Positions 37,076 to 40,710 of a DNA stretch of 40,710 bases are shown piece by piece (position 1 is the first letter of the stretch; every line of letters starts with the position of its first letter). The stretch covers positions 1 through 40,710 of the forward strand of contig JAKAYK010000002.1 in the NCBI GenBank assembly GCA_021826765.1. The letters are read 5' to 3'. The translations under genes and the position numbers were made by a program. The notes under the pieces were generated by a model. The model was given only the letters and a program-made list of their open reading frames with translations. It did no database searches and was not told the DNA's origin. This stretch comes from Thermoplasmata archaeon. Lineage in GTDB: Archaea > Thermoplasmatota > Thermoplasmata > Thermoplasmatales > Thermoplasmataceae.

Positions 37076-38581
37076 ATGCAATTGTGGGAATGGATTTCAA
37101 TCATATCTATTATATTTTCTCTTCCAGTTATAGTTACATCATATTATCAGCTTATTCTATTTGTTTCAGCACTTCTCTACCCGCTGGATCTGGAAAAAGA
37201 GACTCCGGAACTTGTAGACTTTCCATCTGTCTCAATACTCATTGCATGCTATAACGAGAAGAATGTCATAGGAGAATCACTGGATGCAATCACAACACTG
37301 GATTATCCGTTTTCAAAGATCAATGTGGTAATAGCTGATGATTCAGATGATGAGACACGGTTGATTGTTGATGACTATGCTTCAAAACTTGAAAAATCAG
37401 GAATAAAAACCATCATCTCAAGAAGAGATGAAAGAATTAATTTCAAGAGCGGGGCACTCAATAAAGCACTGCTTCTTGTCACAGGGGATTATACACTTCT
37501 TCTGGATGCAGATTCAAGAGTTAAACAGGAAACTCTAAAAAAAGGAATACATGCCATCCTCACACACAAAAACACTTCCTTTGTCTCATACAGGGTAGGC
37601 CATTATAACAGGTACTTTAACAGGATCACGCAGCTTTTTGCATTATCACAGGACATGGGTGATATGCTGTCAAAGATGGGTTCATACAGGTTCAACCTTC
37701 CATTCTCTTTACAGGGTGGTTTCACTCTGGTCAAAACTTCTGTATTGAGGGAAGTTGGGGGATGGTCAGAACATACCATTACTGAGGATGCAGATCTATC
37801 ATGGAAAATATATCTTAATGGAACGAGGGGACTCTATCTAAGCAATTCAAGGATAATGAGCGAGGATCCTTCCACACTGGAAACATGGAAAAAACAGGTT
37901 GCCAGGGTGCAGCAGGGATGGACCAAACTTGAAATTGACAGATTCTTTAGCACTATTAAAGCCAAAAATGTCTCAATCAGGAACAAGTTCATACTTTTCA
38001 ATATATTCTTTGCCCCCTACTCCAATGTCAGCTGGCTTGTCACGACATTTATCTCCGCGTTTGCTGTAATATTTCAAATTGAGGCCCCTGCAAGCTCAAT
38101 TTTCAGCAGCCCAATATACGTGGCAGTACTGATGATCCCCACGGTACTTTTCTATTTATCAGGAGCATATGCTCTCAAAGTCCAGAACATCCTGAATTTT
38201 AAAAATGGCATAATGATTCCATTGCTATCCTACACTACTGCTTGCATGATAACCAGAGCTGCAATTGGGTTTACCAATGGAATAATGGGAAAGAGGGGGA
38301 ATTTCTTCAGAACGCCGAAAAGAGGAATGAACGCATCTACGGACATGAAATATTATACAGATTTAAAAATGGACCGGAGCGACTACATAGAAGCAATTTT
38401 CTCTGTTATTGGAATAGTTGTGGGAATAACGGTGCTTTATTACGGTGTCTGGATACTTTCCCTCTCTTTGCTGATCTTCTCAATTCTAACACTCAAATCT
38501 GTAAATTTCAGAAAGTCTGCACCTGCTGGCAATCCTGTAGAAGCTAAAGAAATCCAGGAAGAAGCAGTAAAGGTCTTATGA
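37076..38581 (+). CDS. Membrane-bound family 2 glycosyltransferase
   Basis: SVSILIACYNEKNVIGESLDAI, LLLDADSR, ITEDADLSWKIYLNG, QVARVQQGW; terminal TM helices. Confidence 0.92.
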   Translation: MQLWEWISIISIIFSLPVIVTSYYQLILFVSALLYPLDLEKETPELVDFPSVSILIACYNEKNVIGESLDAITTLDYPFSKINVVIADDSDDETRLIVDDYASKLEKSGIKTIISRRDERINFKSGALNKALLLVTGDYTLLLDADSRVKQETLKKGIHAILTHKNTSFVSYRVGHYNRYFNRITQLFALSQDMGDMLSKMGSYRFNLPFSLQGGFTLVKTSVLREVGGWSEHTITEDADLSWKIYLNGTRGLYLSNSRIMSEDPSTLETWKKQVARVQQGWTKLEIDRFFSTIKAKNVSIRNKFILFNIFFAPYSNVSWLVTTFISAFAVIFQIEAPASSIFSSPIYVAVLMIPTVLFYLSGAYALKVQNILNFKNGIMIPLLSYTTACMITRAAIGFTNGIMGKRGNFFRTPKRGMNASTDMKYYTDLKMDRSDYIEAIFSVIGIVVGITVLYYGVWILSLSLLIFSILTLKSVNFRKSAPAGNPVEAKEIQEEAVKVL

Positions 38582-38710
38582 AAGCACAAAGAGCGTGAAC
38601 ATTCCCACAACCATTACACTGGTGAACTGAAATAAAAGAAATCGAAAAATACTGTGTGAGGAGGGGCAGTAATGTGATACATAAACACTCACTCAGTGGA
38701 TTCTTTCAAA

Positions 38711-38784
38711 AGCCGCCGACGGGATTCGATCCCGCGACCTTGTGCTTACCAAGCACACGCTCTACCAAGCTGAGCTACGACGGC
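38711..38784 (-). tRNA. tRNA-Thr (anticodon GGT)
   Basis: Reverse complement GCCGTCG TAGCTCAGCTTGGTAGAGC ... TGTGC-TTGGTAA-GCACA ... GCGGGATCGAATCCCGT-CGGCGGC; complete cloverleaf. Confidence 0.93.
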
Positions 38785-38835
38785 AACAGGGTGAAAATGT
38801 AATAACATTAATAAATTTTGCATAATGTGAGCATT

Positions 38836-39807
38836 TCAGTTTTTATACAGGATGAGATTATTTTTTTCAAGCGTAGAACACATTCCTGTGGTTTCCATAT
38901 GCCTCAAATGGGATATTGCCTCCCCTATGGCAAATTTCTTTTCCATGTGATTCATTGAATCCAGGTGCCTTCCCCTGCTCCAGGTCATGTTGCATGCAAT
39001 ATCATATGCAGTCATCATTTTCCCATTTATGATATTCAGTATTTCCTCCATTCTCGTCGTGTGATGTGACAGGAGAGATTCGATCCTTCCCTTAACATTG
39101 CTGAAGGGGCCCCCATGTCCGGGATATGCATTGTTGACAGGAAGAAGTGCCGTCTTTCTCAAACTATCAATGTAATGGCCCAGAAAATCAGTCACACCAT
39201 CGTAATAGCTTATGTTTGGAGTGATTTTCTCAAGGATATGGTCACCTGTGAATATTATGTCAGTTCCTGATGGAATGAAGCAGGTCGATCCAGGTGAATG
39301 GCCGGGTGTGCTCACATATTCGATTCCTGTTTTTGTTACCGGCAGTTTATCAAAACTGTTTATGGAAAGTCTGGCATATTCATCCAGTTTTGCAAATACA
39401 GGATTCTCCTTTCTGAAAGCGAGAGAAGAAGGGTCAGGCACTCCATTCATTTCAAGGATTTTTTCATCATTCCCTGCGTAGCCATCAACATCTTCCTGCA
39501 TCTTGAATATAAATTCAAGATCATTTTTTCCAATATAGAGTGGAATTCCATATTTCTCACTTGCAATCACTCCTCCTCCAAGATGATCAATGTGGAGATG
39601 AGTAAGGAGGATACCATCAATTTCTGAGAAATCAACGCCACTGTTTAAAAGGAAATCAAAACCTGCCCTATCCATACCGGCATCAATCAGATAGGTGCCT
39701 TTTTCTGTTTTAATTCGGTAAACAGAAGCAAATTTGAGTGCCCTTATAGCTATAGGGACAGTGAACATTTTAATCTCAGGGTTCATGGTTCTTGATGTTT
39801 TCATCAA
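38836..39807 (-). CDS. MBL-fold metallo-hydrolase
   Basis: LTHLHIDHLGGG (HxHxDH), TPGHSPGSTCFI, FTGDHIL, YPGHGGPF. Confidence 0.92.
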   Translation of the reverse strand: MMKTSRTMNPEIKMFTVPIAIRALKFASVYRIKTEKGTYLIDAGMDRAGFDFLLNSGVDFSEIDGILLTHLHIDHLGGGVIASEKYGIPLYIGKNDLEFIFKMQEDVDGYAGNDEKILEMNGVPDPSSLAFRKENPVFAKLDEYARLSINSFDKLPVTKTGIEYVSTPGHSPGSTCFIPSGTDIIFTGDHILEKITPNISYYDGVTDFLGHYIDSLRKTALLPVNNAYPGHGGPFSNVKGRIESLLSHHTTRMEEILNIINGKMMTAYDIACNMTWSRGRHLDSMNHMEKKFAIGEAISHLRHMETTGMCSTLEKNNLILYKN

Positions 39808-39917
39808 TAATCTATTTTATTCAATATTCGTTTTCTTTATAACAATATTCGAAACAATAAATTGAATCTTAACAACCGAAATGAAAAAAATTTAATATAT
39901 GCTTCAATTGTCTCACG

Positions 39918-40710
39918 TTGACAGACTTCGATTATGATGCGATAATAATTGGTGCTGGAACGGCAGGAATGTCTGCTGGTGCAGCGTTGGAAAAGAATGG
40001 CAAGAACTACATTATTCTGGACAAGAAAAAAGAGATAGGAATTCCAGTGAGGTCCACTGGTGCTGTTTCACTTGAATGGGTAAGGAGAATAGGAATGCCT
40101 GAGAATCCTGAGATTATAGATGCAGAAATTTCCAGCATGAGTTTCAGGACTGACAGAAATGCGAGAATTGATATGAATTTTGGCAAAACTGTAGGACTCG
40201 TTTATAACTTTACAAATTATGAAAAATTCCTCGCAGACAAATTTGCAGGAAAACTCAATATCAAACTCAACACAAGAGTTAATGGGGTTTCAGGCAACGT
40301 GGTTACTACTGAAAACGAAACATATACTGCAAAACACATAATCATGGCTGCTGGGCCCCAATCTACTTTTGGAAAGAAATTACCGAAAAACGAGGTTCTG
40401 GTGGCATATGAAGAAATAAGAAAAGCTCCTGCAAGAGATGACTTTCAGATGATCTTATGGTTTAGTGATGATGCTCCAGGCGGATATTTCTGGGATTTTT
40501 CAGAATCAGGAAATTCCAGGAAAATAGGTGTTTGTTTTTATCCTCTGAAAGGGGAGCAACCAAAGGAAGTTCTGTATAAGTTCCAGGAAAAATTCCCTGA
40601 AATCAAAGGGGAGATGATTTCTACAATGGCGCATCAGATTCCTCTGGGAATGCCGCTTGAAACTGTTATAGAGGAAAACAGACTCTACACAGGAGACATG
40701 GTCAATGCAG
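39918..40710 (+). CDS. Geranylgeranyl reductase family flavoprotein (3' truncated by window edge)
   Basis: TTG start; LTDFDYDAIIIGAGTAGMSAGAALEKNGKNYIILDKKKEIGIPVRSTGAVS; open to window end. Not in the ORF track. Confidence 0.88.
   Translation, partial: MTDFDYDAIIIGAGTAGMSAGAALEKNGKNYIILDKKKEIGIPVRSTGAVSLEWVRRIGMPENPEIIDAEISSMSFRTDRNARIDMNFGKTVGLVYNFTNYEKFLADKFAGKLNIKLNTRVNGVSGNVVTTENETYTAKHIIMAAGPQSTFGKKLPKNEVLVAYEEIRKAPARDDFQMILWFSDDAPGGYFWDFSESGNSRKIGVCFYPLKGEQPKEVLYKFQEKFPEIKGEMISTMAHQIPLGMPLETVIEENRLYTGDMVNA

Noticed and set aside
1-40710. CRISPR arrays, prophage or integrase genes
   Set aside because: No regularly spaced direct repeats, no cas genes and no integrase or capsid-like proteins were seen anywhere in the window.

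Overview
This is a chromosomal segment of a low-GC thermoacidophilic archaeon, most likely Thermoplasmatales (Ferroplasma/Cuniculiplasma/Thermoplasma-like); the lineage is inferred from gene content only. Most of it is compact housekeeping sequence: a ClC channel C-terminus; DUF929, Gfo/Idh and rhodanese proteins; a thiolase / 3-hydroxyacyl-CoA dehydrogenase / enoyl-CoA hydratase block; rpiA; a thioesterase; mptD-THEP1-trm1; a penicillin acylase; a PLP-dependent cysteine-synthase-like enzyme; Elp3; kdpFABC with a convergent tandem-USP gene; a pyrD-pyrK-queE-pyrC operon; rnp4; gar1-tfb; a Pcc1-like gene; a GT2 glycosyltransferase; an MBL-fold hydrolase; and the start of a geranylgeranyl reductase. 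Three tRNA genes are present: Arg-CCG, Leu-CAA and Thr-GGT. The strongest system candidate is a translationally coupled three-gene cassette at 7938-10988. It encodes a 94-aa two-TM pilin-like protein, a polytopic VirB6/TrbL-like protein and a VirB4/HerA-like ATPase, the layout of the crenarchaeal CedA1-CedA-CedB DNA-import machine but in a euryarchaeal-type genome. Other points of interest are: (a) a mosaic relic directly abutting tRNA-Leu, made of a TnpB C-terminus, an omega-RNA-like right-end hairpin and a C-terminal PIN/VapC fragment; (b) an unlisted 32-aa kdpF and an 18-bp palindrome in the kdp promoter; (c) a possible structured RNA between pyrC and rnp4; (d) a trm1 gene with no canonical start codon before its conserved N-terminus; (e) a THEP1-like NTPase with a degraded Walker A motif; and (f) a tRNA whose first two nucleotides lie in the stop codon of the upstream gene. 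All family calls come from reading motifs by eye; no searches were run.
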